This document shows positions 1-6,019 of a stretch of 9,422 nucleotides of DNA, one piece after another. The notes beneath the pieces are model-generated. The model was given only the letters and a program-made list of their open reading frames with translations, did not search any database and was not told the origin of the DNA. The stretch's first letter is position 1. The number at the start of each line of letters is the position of its first letter. Position numbers and translations under genes: made by a program. This DNA is from JBFMDN01 sp040753915 (GTDB lineage: Bacteria > Desulfobacterota > Desulfomonilia > Desulfomonilales > Desulfomonilaceae), in assembly GCA_040753915.1 (NCBI GenBank), contig JBFMDN010000114.1, forward strand, positions 1 through 9,422, given 5' to 3'.

Positions 1-196
1 AATGTCTCAAAACTCGGGACACACCAACAATCGTAGCACGATTGAGCGTCTATGCGTGGAAAGGCACCCTCACCCCAACCCTCTCCCAGAGGGAGAGGGA
101 GCCGGAAGAATCCCCTCTCCCCCGCTTCGGGGGAGAGGGTCAGGGTGAGGGGGTGTGCCACGATTATCACGGACTGCAGGCTTTTGAGACACTTTC
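1..196. repeat. REPIN/MITE-like palindromic repeat, copy 1 (5' tip may lie outside window)
   Basis: The unit is bounded by short terminal inverted repeats: GTCTCAAAA at 4-12 and TTTTGAGAC at 182-190, extending to CACTTTC at 190-196 (other copies begin GAAAC before GTCTC). Inside are nested palindromes. The arm at 67-87 pairs with 131-151 with two mismatches over 21 bases. Within it, CCCTCTCCC (79-87) pairs perfectly with 91-99 over a 3-base loop, and 113-124 pairs perfectly over 12 bp with 128-139 around CTT. ATCGT-AGC-ACGAT near 29-41 is another small hairpin. The same element recurs at 2884-3083 and from 9291. Short ORFs across it in several frames are translation artefacts of the repeat. 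No transposase is present, so it would be a non-autonomous or REP-type element. Confidence 0.9.
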
Positions 197-197
197 T

Positions 198-283
198 GAA
201 ACCTGCCCCTACTGTGGGGTGGAGCGTTGATCGTTGCGGTAGAAATGCCGGAGCAGCAGATGTAGGGGAGGGTTTCAAACCCG
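198..283. repeat. Small inverted repeat adjoining copy 1
   Basis: GAAACCTGCCCCTAC at 198-212 is inverted as GTAGGGGAGGGTTTC at 262-276, with two mismatches in 15. The right arm runs directly into a second inversion, GGGTTT-C-AAACCC (271-283), followed by GCCC, which repeats the same half-site motif. No equivalent follows copy 2, so this is a separate element or decoration, not part of the 188 bp repeat. The rest of 284-437 shows no gene and no convincing promoter; it ends with the ribosome binding site of the next gene. Confidence 0.6.
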
Positions 284-437
284 CCCTTCCCTGAACAGGG
301 CTGAAGCAGATACGCGACCACATGTATGAAACGGTGTACTGAGCTGGAAAGCCTGCCACCGCATACCCATTCGTCTCCGCTGCGGCTCTGGGGTAAACAA
401 ACAGGAGCCTTGACATTCAGGAAGGAGGGACCCTAAT

Positions 438-1646
438 GTGGCTGCCATGTCTCCACGGATCGTGAGCCTTATTGGAATGGCGAGCATACTGGCTTTGTGC
501 GTGCTCCTTTCGCGCGACCGCCGAGCCATAAACGGAATCACCGTGTGCTGGGGCGTGGCGCTGCAGTTCGTCTTTGCCCTGTTGATATTGAAGACCTATC
601 CGGAGGCGTTGTTCGCGGGAGCGAGAGCGCTGTTCTCGGGAATCACCACTTTTTCCTGCGCGGGAGCGACATTCCTGTTCGGATCCCTGGCAGAGAAGAA
701 GGACCTGGTAATCTTGAGTATGGCTTCGGTCATCATATTCGTCAGCGCCATGATGGCGGTGCTGAGTTTCTTGCGAATACTGCCTGCAATAATCTACGGT
801 TTGGCTCGACTCATGCAATGGACTATGCGCACTTCCGGGGCCGAAACCCTTGCAGCCGCGATGTTCGTTCTTATGGGAATCGAGGCGGTGACAGGCCTGA
901 GGACGGTCATTGAGAGATTGACCCGGTCTGAGCTTTTCTCCGTCATGACGTGCTTCATGGCCACCATAGCGGGATCCGTCATGGCGGTGTATGTTGGGGT
1001 GTTCGGCGCCAACCCGGGCCACATTATGGCGGCAAGCATCATGAACGCACCGGCAGCTCTGGTCCTGTCAAAGATCATGGTCCCCGAGACGGAGTCGCCG
1101 GAGACAGCAGGTGGCGTGCAGTGGGATGCACTCATACCCAAGGAGCGAGGAATCGTACAGTCCGCGGCCAATGGGGCATTAGACGGATTGAGGCTGTCGG
1201 CAACTGTTGGAGCCATGCTCCTGGCGTTCGTTTCAATCATCCACATGCTCAATGCGCTCCTGGGAGTGTTCGGAACTTCGTTCGAGACCCTTGGGGGGTA
1301 TGTGCTGGCCCCTGTCGCGTACCTGCTAGGCGTCCCGTGGGAAGACTGCTCCAAAGCGGGCACCTTGCTCGCTCTTAAGACGGTGTTCAATGAATGGTTG
1401 GCTTACAGCCGCATGCACGAGATGGTTCAGGCCGGCGAGCTTTCTCCTCGCTCCATTATGATTTTGACCTACTCGCTCTGTTCCTTCGCCAATTTCGGGA
1501 GCTTGGCCATACTGATCGGCGGCATTTCCGCCATTGCCCCGGACAGAAAAGATGAAGTGATCTCTCTGGGACTTCGGGCTCTGCTTACCGGTCTCTTGGC
1601 AGGCTTTTCCAGCGCTGCAGTGGCCGGTATTCTCTTGGAGGCCTGA
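438..1646 (+). CDS. Concentrative nucleoside transporter (CNT/NupC) family protein with altered base-recognition motif
   Basis: This is a 402-residue integral inner-membrane protein of the CNT family, which imports nucleosides by H+ or Na+ symport. Family landmarks appear in order: the N-terminal stretch RRAINGITVCWGVALQ (28-43), TRSELFSVM and MATIAGSVMAVYVGV (162-188), NAPAALVLSKIMVPETE (203-219), the ANGALDGLRLSATVGAMLLAF block (244-264), GVPWED (298-303), NEWLAY (318-323) and SFANFGSLAI (349-358). Length is normal for bacterial CNTs. In characterised CNTs the first re-entrant hairpin carries GQTEA, whose Gln/Thr/Glu contact the base. Here it reads MGIEA (146-150), keeping only E149. The ribose-binding set appears intact (E319, N352, S355). 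Substrate may therefore differ from a standard pyrimidine nucleoside. The GTG start at 438 is chosen because GGAGG (424-428) lies 9 bases upstream; ATG 447 is the alternative. A radical SAM gene follows after 20 bp, probably in the same transcript. Confidence 0.9.
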   Translation: MAAMSPRIVSLIGMASILALCVLLSRDRRAINGITVCWGVALQFVFALLILKTYPEALFAGARALFSGITTFSCAGATFLFGSLAEKKDLVILSMASVIIFVSAMMAVLSFLRILPAIIYGLARLMQWTMRTSGAETLAAAMFVLMGIEAVTGLRTVIERLTRSELFSVMTCFMATIAGSVMAVYVGVFGANPGHIMAASIMNAPAALVLSKIMVPETESPETAGGVQWDALIPKERGIVQSAANGALDGLRLSATVGAMLLAFVSIIHMLNALLGVFGTSFETLGGYVLAPVAYLLGVPWEDCSKAGTLLALKTVFNEWLAYSRMHEMVQAGELSPRSIMILTYSLCSFANFGSLAILIGGISAIAPDRKDEVISLGLRALLTGLLAGFSSAAVAGILLEA

Positions 1647-1656
1647 GGATCGAGCT

Positions 1657-1662
1657 AAGGAG
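1657..1662 (+). promoter_or_regulatory. Ribosome binding site between transporter and radical SAM gene
   Basis: AAGGAG sits just before three candidate starts. ATG 1665 runs into a stop after three codons. GTG 1667 is only 4 bases away. TTG 1673, in the same frame, is 10 bases away. The spacing leaves the true start ambiguous by two codons. Confidence 0.5.
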
Positions 1663-1666
1663 TGAT

Positions 1667-2770
1667 GTGCCTTTGACAAAGCACGAACATCTACCGTCCT
1701 ATTTGCCCAAGAAGTTCCAGCGCATCCATCTGGAGCTGACCAATAGGTGCAACTTCTCGTGTGTCTTCTGCCCTGATGGCTGCATGACCAGGCCTCGTGG
1801 ATTCATGGATGAATCCTTGGCCAGATCTGCTCTGGATCAGATCTCGTCCCTCGATATCACTGAAAAAGTGACCTTTCACGTTATGGGGGAGCCTCTTCTC
1901 CATCCCAAGTTTTTTCCCATCCTCGACCACGCCGAATCTCTTCGCCTGCCTGTAGGGCTTACCACCAACGGTGCTCTGCTGAGGCCGGAAATCATCGAGA
2001 AAATCGCGTCGAGAGGACTTCACCAGATAGACATTTCGCTGCAAACCCCCGATGCGGCGAGCTTTCACGCAACACGCGGGACCACTATGAATTTTGAAAA
2101 GTATCGGAACCGCATTCTCGACTTGCTCACAGCGTGCTTCAACCATAAGCCCTCGCCTATCTTCAAGCTCCGCATGATGACAACCCGGTTTGCAGACGGG
2201 ATGCGAAAACAACTGGGCATCCCGAATTTCCTGGGGACAAGTCATGCTCTGAGGCAAACCATCCTCGAGTGGACGGAGCTCGTGTATGAGCGGCTGGGAC
2301 TAGAGATACCCGACCGTTCGTCGCTCGTCGGGAAAATCGGCAAAATCCACATTTACGGTTGGAATGTTATCGAGATCCTTCCACAGGTCTTCTTCGAGAC
2401 GTATGTGCTCACAGACTGGGGAAACGCGTTTGCAGAAGACCGGATCATCGAGGCGAACCGTGGATATTGTTTCGGTATGCGAGATCATTTTGCGATTCTG
2501 TATACGGGGGATGTGATTCTGTGCTGCATCGATTTTGACGGTAAGACGGCCCAGGGAAATCTGAACGACCAGAGCCTTGTCGAGATACTCAACAGCACGA
2601 ACGTTGCAGAAGTAATGCGCGGGTTCAACTCGGGAAGGCTCTTCCACCCCTATTGCAGGAAATGCCTGGGAAGCGCCACACGACTGGGTGCCCTTGTAAA
2701 GCCTGTAGCTTCGGTACTGGGATTGAGGGTGCTCAAACCGTTCTTTTACAGAAGATATAGAGTGTTTTGA
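1667..2770 (+). CDS. Radical SAM/SPASM domain protein of unknown specificity
   Basis: This 367-residue cytosolic iron-sulfur enzyme is predicted to cleave S-adenosylmethionine. The radical SAM cluster motif C28-x3-C32-x2-C35 lies in ELTNRCNFSCVFCP, with a further C39. GEP (74-76, in FHVMGEPLLHP) matches the SAM-amino-group loop, and LTTNG (98-102) and IDISLQ (121-126) follow as expected for the barrel strands. The C-terminal part has C268, the pair C286-C287, and C330-x2-C333 (YCRKCLG), with the GNL..SLVEILNS segment typical of SPASM domains that bind an auxiliary cluster. A stretch of about 90 residues between barrel and SPASM region (about 175-265) matches nothing I recognise. SPASM proteins include peptide-modifying enzymes and sulfatase maturases, but no precursor peptide or sulfatase is visible nearby. 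Start is GTG 1667 or, equally possible, TTG 1673. It lies 20 bp after the transporter gene, so co-transcription is likely. Confidence 0.9.
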   Translation: MPLTKHEHLPSYLPKKFQRIHLELTNRCNFSCVFCPDGCMTRPRGFMDESLARSALDQISSLDITEKVTFHVMGEPLLHPKFFPILDHAESLRLPVGLTTNGALLRPEIIEKIASRGLHQIDISLQTPDAASFHATRGTTMNFEKYRNRILDLLTACFNHKPSPIFKLRMMTTRFADGMRKQLGIPNFLGTSHALRQTILEWTELVYERLGLEIPDRSSLVGKIGKIHIYGWNVIEILPQVFFETYVLTDWGNAFAEDRIIEANRGYCFGMRDHFAILYTGDVILCCIDFDGKTAQGNLNDQSLVEILNSTNVAEVMRGFNSGRLFHPYCRKCLGSATRLGALVKPVASVLGLRVLKPFFYRRYRVF

Positions 2771-2883
2771 AAAAACATGCCCGCCAGCGCTCAGCTCTTG
2801 TATACCCGATGCCAAAAGTTCTTTCCGCTTCCCATATGCCGAAAACATTTTTGGGAGGTTCGCAGACCGGTGGGACGGGCTCT

Positions 2884-3083
2884 GAAACCGTCTCAAAACT
2901 CGGGACACACCAAACATCGTAGCACGATTGGCCGTCCATGCATGGAAAGGCACCCTGACACCAATCCTCTCCCAGAGAGAGAAAAGGAGCCTGAAGAATT
3001 CCCTCTCCCCCGCTTCTGGGGAGGGGGCAGGGTGAGGGGGTGTGCCACGATTATCACGGACTGCCGGCTCTTGAGACACTTTC
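2884..3083. repeat. REPIN/MITE-like palindromic repeat, copy 2 (diverged)
   Basis: Same orientation as copy 1. It begins GAAACCGTCTCAAAACTCGG and ends CTCTTGAGACACTTTC, giving terminal inverted repeats of the form GAAA[C/G][C/T]GTCTCAA. The core from GTCTC (2890) to GAGAC (3077) is 188 bp against 187 bp in copy 1. Many substitutions fall in the internal arms (for example CCCTGACACCAATCCTC against CCCTCACCCCAACCCTC, and GAGAGAGAAAAGG against GAGGGAGAGGG). These break the inner hairpins, so this copy looks older than copies 1 and 3. No flanking target-site duplication is evident. Confidence 0.88.
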
Positions 3084-3204
3084 GTCTCGCCCGTCAGTGT
3101 TGAGGAGGAGAAACGGAGATTATTGTTGGCGACCGCTATAAAACATGTGGTCAACGATCTTCGGGCTCTCTTGTGCTTCTCTGTAGCTTTCCGGCCGGCT
3201 TCGT

Positions 3205-3213
3205 TGGTATACT
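3205..3213 (+). promoter_or_regulatory. Candidate extended -10 promoter for the PilZ gene
   Basis: TGGTATACT matches the extended -10 form TGnTATAAT at all positions but one. No good -35 is present at the usual spacing, as is common for extended -10 promoters. It would start transcription near 3220, leaving a leader of about 24 bases with AGGG at 3232-3235 before ATG 3244. Prediction only. Confidence 0.4.
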
Positions 3214-3243
3214 GGCTCCCACGAAACTGCCAGGGAAAAATAC

Positions 3244-3945
3244 ATGGCGAAACGAGAGATAAAAGCAAGCGAAATTGTGAAAGACATTCGTGGTGGTCTC
3301 GATGACGCGGCACTGATGCACAAGTATAGGCTTTCAACAAAGGGCCTTCAGAATCTCTTTGACGAGCTTGCCTACCTTGGCTACCTCGAGGAATCGGAAC
3401 ACAGAGTGGTCAAGCAGGCAAAGCGTCGGATCAGCGCTGTGGAGCTAGCGCAGGACATCCGCTCCGGCTTGCCGGTTGCAGATCTCCTGCAGAAATACAA
3501 TATCTCACTCAAGGGATTGAAATCGGCCAGGCGGAAGCTTATCAAAGCCGGTTTTCTCAATCCGGACCACGTCCTGGTGGACCCCGACGCTCAACAGCCT
3601 GTTATGTTTCAGGATCGGCGAAAATTTGAGAGGAATTTTCTCGATTTCGATCTGCCTATCATCGATGCCAACGCTCCCGAAGAGCGAGGACGGGTACGAG
3701 ACATCACGGAAAGCGGCGTCGGTGTGGTAGGCATTCCAGCACAGGTCGACGAAGTTAAGACATTGCTGATTGTGCACAACGCGTTTTCCGTCATCACCCC
3801 CTTTCTCTTTGACGCACGGTGCAGGTGGGTAAAGAAATCGGAGGAAACCGGAGAAATCGTTGCGGGCTTCCAGATCACGAATACCGCCGAGCACGATCGG
3901 GAGCAGTTAAGAATACTGGCTCGTATTGTGGCGTTAAGGGCCTGA
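3244..3945 (+). CDS. PilZ-domain protein with two N-terminal helical repeats
   Basis: This 233-residue soluble protein ends in a PilZ-like domain (about 122-233). R126-x3-R130 (in DRRKFER) and D153-I-T-E-S-G158 fit the RxxxR and [D/N]x[S/A]xxG c-di-GMP-binding signatures, with Thr replacing the usual Ser/Ala. FLFDARCRWV and GEIVAGFQI resemble later PilZ strands. The N-terminal half is a tandem duplication: residues 6-48 and 63-105 align throughout, sharing E-DIR-GL---LM/LQKY--S-KGL and ending in -L--GYL/-L-KAGFL. These predicted helical units could bind protein or DNA; I cannot name the fold. Role inferred: a c-di-GMP-responsive adaptor or regulator, target unknown. ATG 3244 is preceded by a modest AGGG. 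A TIM-barrel gene follows about 40 bp downstream of the stop and may be co-transcribed. Confidence 0.82.
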   Translation: MAKREIKASEIVKDIRGGLDDAALMHKYRLSTKGLQNLFDELAYLGYLEESEHRVVKQAKRRISAVELAQDIRSGLPVADLLQKYNISLKGLKSARRKLIKAGFLNPDHVLVDPDAQQPVMFQDRRKFERNFLDFDLPIIDANAPEERGRVRDITESGVGVVGIPAQVDEVKTLLIVHNAFSVITPFLFDARCRWVKKSEETGEIVAGFQITNTAEHDREQLRILARIVALRA

Positions 3946-3972
3946 AACGATACTCGTGAACGGCCGGAGAGC

Positions 3973-3977
3973 GAGGA
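3973..3977 (+). promoter_or_regulatory. Ribosome binding site deciding the TIM-barrel start
   Basis: GAGGA lies 8 bases before ATG 3986. The upstream in-frame GTG at 3956 has only AAGGG at 3936-3940, about 15 bases away. This and the protein beginning MLYGAMNFP favour ATG 3986. Confidence 0.5.
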
Positions 3978-3985
3978 CACTATAC

Positions 3986-4774
3986 ATGCTGTACGGCGCG
4001 ATGAATTTTCCTGCGAAGCCGATCCTGGAGGAGCTCGAGACCGTCGCTGCACTGGGGTTCGACTATCTAGAGCTGACCATGGACCCGCCTCAGTCCCATT
4101 ACTCGATCATCAGGGAAATCAAGCCGAATTTGATGAGCCGATTGGGCCAATTGAAGATGAAGCTGGTATGCCACCTTCCCTCGTTCCTCTCCATAGCCGA
4201 CCTTACCGACTCGATCAGGGAAGCATCGGTCCAAGAGATGATCGCCTCGCTGGAGACTGCTGCAGAGCTCAGGGCGATGAAGGTAGTCCTCCATCCGCCG
4301 TACATGACAGGGCTTGGGCCCGTGGTGCCGGATCTGACCAGGAATCTTGCCAGGTCGAGTATGGAACGAATCGTGGAACGGGCAGATCAACTGGGACTCG
4401 TCTTATGTGTCGAGAATATGTTCGTACGAACGAAGTCGCTGGCCGAGCCTGCTGACTTCCAAGAGCTCTTCCAAGCATTCCCGACGCTCAAGCTCACGCT
4501 CGACGTCGGTCACGCCCACATAGAGAGCCGTCAGACCAATCGCAATCTCGACTTCATCCGCAGATTTCCAGACCGCCTCTCGCATCTGCACGTAAGCGAC
4601 AATTTCGGTAAGGACGACAATCACCTGCCCATCGGCGCTGGAACCGTGGACTTTCGGAAGATTTCCAACGCTCTCCGGGAAATTGAGTACAACGATACTG
4701 CCACTTTGGAGATTTTTTCCCGAGACAAAGAGTACCTGCGCAGGAGCAGAGAAAAGTTCGCTGACCTCTTCTAA
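3986..4774 (+). CDS. Xylose isomerase-like TIM-barrel protein (sugar phosphate isomerase/epimerase family)
   Basis: This 262-residue soluble protein has the layout of the AP-endonuclease-2/xylose-isomerase TIM-barrel superfamily, whose members use divalent metals on sugars, sugar phosphates or DNA abasic sites. Strand-end motifs occur in order (numbered from ATG 3986): FDYLELTMDPP (25-35), VCHLPSF (61-67), VVLHPPY (100-106), LCVENMF (140-146, E143), LTLDVGHAHI (170-179, D173 and H176), HLHVSDN (200-206, H202 and D205), H213 in DDNHLPIGAGTVDF, and ATLEIF (239-244, E242). The E/D/H/E set matches the usual metal ligands. The length and the GAG(T/E)VDF motif favour a sugar isomerase/epimerase-like enzyme over endonuclease IV; the substrate is unknown. 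An upstream GTG at 3956 would add 10 residues. The stop overlaps that of the convergent MFS gene. Confidence 0.85.
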   Translation: MLYGAMNFPAKPILEELETVAALGFDYLELTMDPPQSHYSIIREIKPNLMSRLGQLKMKLVCHLPSFLSIADLTDSIREASVQEMIASLETAAELRAMKVVLHPPYMTGLGPVVPDLTRNLARSSMERIVERADQLGLVLCVENMFVRTKSLAEPADFQELFQAFPTLKLTLDVGHAHIESRQTNRNLDFIRRFPDRLSHLHVSDNFGKDDNHLPIGAGTVDFRKISNALREIEYNDTATLEIFSRDKEYLRRSREKFADLF

Positions 4775-6000
4775 CTACCATGAAGCTTGCTGCGAGCCGG
4801 CGGTCTTACGAACCTGATGAGCACGGTTGACGCCAGACAGAACGAGCCGAGATATCGGAACACCATGGAATAGTTCCCCCCTGTGGCGTCGAGCACATAC
4901 CCGCTCAACGAGGGTCCCAGCGGCCCGGCGAGGAAGCCGTACGCGGTGAACGCGAGCCCGAAAATCGAGCCGAAGTGAGCTATACCGAAGCAATCGACGG
5001 TGAGAGGTGCTGAAACCGAGAACAAGGTGCCAAAGGCGAAGCCGATAACGATGGCAAGGCCCGCCATCCAGACCAGGGTTCCGACGAGAGGGAGTGCCAG
5101 GTATGCGAGACCAGACGCAAGAAAAGTGACGCTCATGATGAAATTGCGGCCTACTATGTCGGAGAGAATACCCCCAAGAAGTCGGCTAAATCCGCTGGCA
5201 AGATTGAATGCCGTGAGGACAAGAATCGCTGATTCCAGATTATAGCCCCGGGCCATTCCGTAAGAGGTGGAAAGCGTGATCATTGCTATACACGCGGCTC
5301 CCTGCAGCGCCCAAGTGAGCCAGAGGCACCAGAAGCTCAGGGTCCGGACGCTGTGTCTCAGTGTCAACGATAGTTCCTGGTCGAGTGGCGGCACGCTCGA
5401 TTGCCCGGGAGCGCGGTTGTCGGCCCACTCGAATCGTTCAGGCACGTCCGTGAATTGAGCTGCCACTACACCGATCCCCAACGCCACGATGCCGAGGGAA
5501 ACGGTCATGGTCACGTAGTCCAGGGTGGAAAGAAGGTAACCGAATACCGGGGAAAAAATAGCCGCAGAGAGCCCGAACATGAGGTTTACCATGCCCGCCA
5601 CCATGCCGCGGCGGCCAGGAAACCATTTCTGGACCGTGGTAAGGGCCGGGACATAGATGAAGCATGACGCTGCACCCATTACGAAAGCCCAGACATATAC
5701 CATTGAGATGTTGGAAGCATACGCAATGAATAGGACGTCAAGACCGGTCATGATCGAACCGATGGTGATCATCTTCCTGATTCCCACCCGATCTTGCCAT
5801 CGACCGACAAAGAACATCACGGTTCCGACTGCAGCGAGCACAAAGAACATAATGTTCCCCAGTGCGCCCTGGCCCACCTGAAATTGATCTTTCCAGTATG
5901 GGGCCATCACCCCCGGAAATCCAAAAATGAACGCCCCCGGCCAGAAAATCGCCACTGAGCATCCTATGACCGCAAGAATGCCTCTACGCCTCCTGTCCAT
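4771..6000 (-). CDS. MFS transporter, oxalate/formate antiporter (OFA)-like
   Basis: This is a roughly 409-residue inner-membrane carrier with 12 predicted helices in two bundles, split by a hydrophilic loop at about 184-218. The first MFS loop motif is GRWQDRVGIRK (66-76) and its second-half counterpart GGILSDIVGRN (276-286). KWFPGRRGMVAG (125-136) and the YGMARGY segment are characteristic of OFA-type monocarboxylate/oxalate carriers. R273 (in GFSRLLGG) sits where OxlT has its substrate-binding arginine, but the position I would align with the OxlT helix-11 lysine is tyrosine (Y354 in FTAYGF). Oxalate is therefore doubtful and a monocarboxylate or other substrate is more likely. ATG 6000 is chosen because the strong Shine-Dalgarno at 6010-6019 swallows the alternative GTG at 6012. 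It is the last gene of the minus-strand operon, 18 bp after the RtcA-like gene; its TAG overlaps the TAA of the facing gene. Confidence 0.88.
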   Translation of the reverse strand: MDRRRRGILAVIGCSVAIFWPGAFIFGFPGVMAPYWKDQFQVGQGALGNIMFFVLAAVGTVMFFVGRWQDRVGIRKMITIGSIMTGLDVLFIAYASNISMVYVWAFVMGAASCFIYVPALTTVQKWFPGRRGMVAGMVNLMFGLSAAIFSPVFGYLLSTLDYVTMTVSLGIVALGIGVVAAQFTDVPERFEWADNRAPGQSSVPPLDQELSLTLRHSVRTLSFWCLWLTWALQGAACIAMITLSTSYGMARGYNLESAILVLTAFNLASGFSRLLGGILSDIVGRNFIMSVTFLASGLAYLALPLVGTLVWMAGLAIVIGFAFGTLFSVSAPLTVDCFGIAHFGSIFGLAFTAYGFLAGPLGPSLSGYVLDATGGNYSMVFRYLGSFCLASTVLIRFVRPPARSKLHGS

Positions 6001-6009
6001 TCGTTTCGG

Positions 6010-6019
6010 CACCTCCCTT
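6010..6019 (-). promoter_or_regulatory. Ribosome binding site deciding the MFS start, overlapping the rtcA stop
   Basis: Read on the minus strand this is AAGGGAGGTG, 9 bases before ATG 6000. Its last three bases form a possible GTG start (6012), but that start would have only one base between it and the AAGGGA core, too little. The first base overlaps the TGA of the upstream gene (6021-6019), suggesting coupled translation. Confidence 0.65.

Larger units (their letters stand above)
2771..3243. other. Intergenic region between radical SAM and PilZ genes
   Basis: The 473 bp hold no credible gene. The middle is repeat copy 2. I see no classic GC-stem plus T-run terminator in 2771-2883, although the GC-rich hairpins of the repeat could slow transcription leaving the upstream gene. 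The right end (3084-3243) contains a polypurine stretch GAGGAGGAG with no convincing ORF behind it, then a candidate extended -10 promoter for the PilZ gene. Confidence 0.6.

Noticed and set aside
42..321. Overlapping short ORFs on both strands (peptides such as LTPTLSQRERE and PPHPDPLPR)
   Set aside because: They are translations of the palindromic repeat in different frames; similar peptides arise from copy 2. No independent start signals.
410..438. TTGACA at 410-415 with CTAATG 17 bases on, as a promoter
   Set aside because: The would-be -10 covers the Shine-Dalgarno spacer and start codon, so transcription would begin inside the gene.
417..1390. Large minus-strand ORFs opposite the transporter
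   Set aside because: Antisense shadows of a strongly supported membrane protein gene; low-complexity, His/Arg-rich translations.
2763..2777. TGTTTT/AAAACA inverted repeat at the end of the radical SAM gene as a terminator
   Set aside because: The stem is AT-only, overlaps the stop codon, has almost no loop and no T-run.
2777..3103. 108-codon plus-strand ORF after the radical SAM gene
   Set aside because: Most of it is repeat copy 2, and its ATG has no ribosome binding site. Composition is that of the repeat.
3123..3305. 60-codon TTG-start ORF after a GAGGAGGAG purine stretch
   Set aside because: It overlaps the PilZ gene in another frame, the purine stretch is badly spaced for the TTG, and the peptide has no recognisable features.
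2300..3340. Long (346-codon) minus-strand ORF
   Set aside because: It runs antisense through the radical SAM C-terminus, repeat copy 2 and the start of the PilZ gene. No recognisable domain; shadow of real genes.
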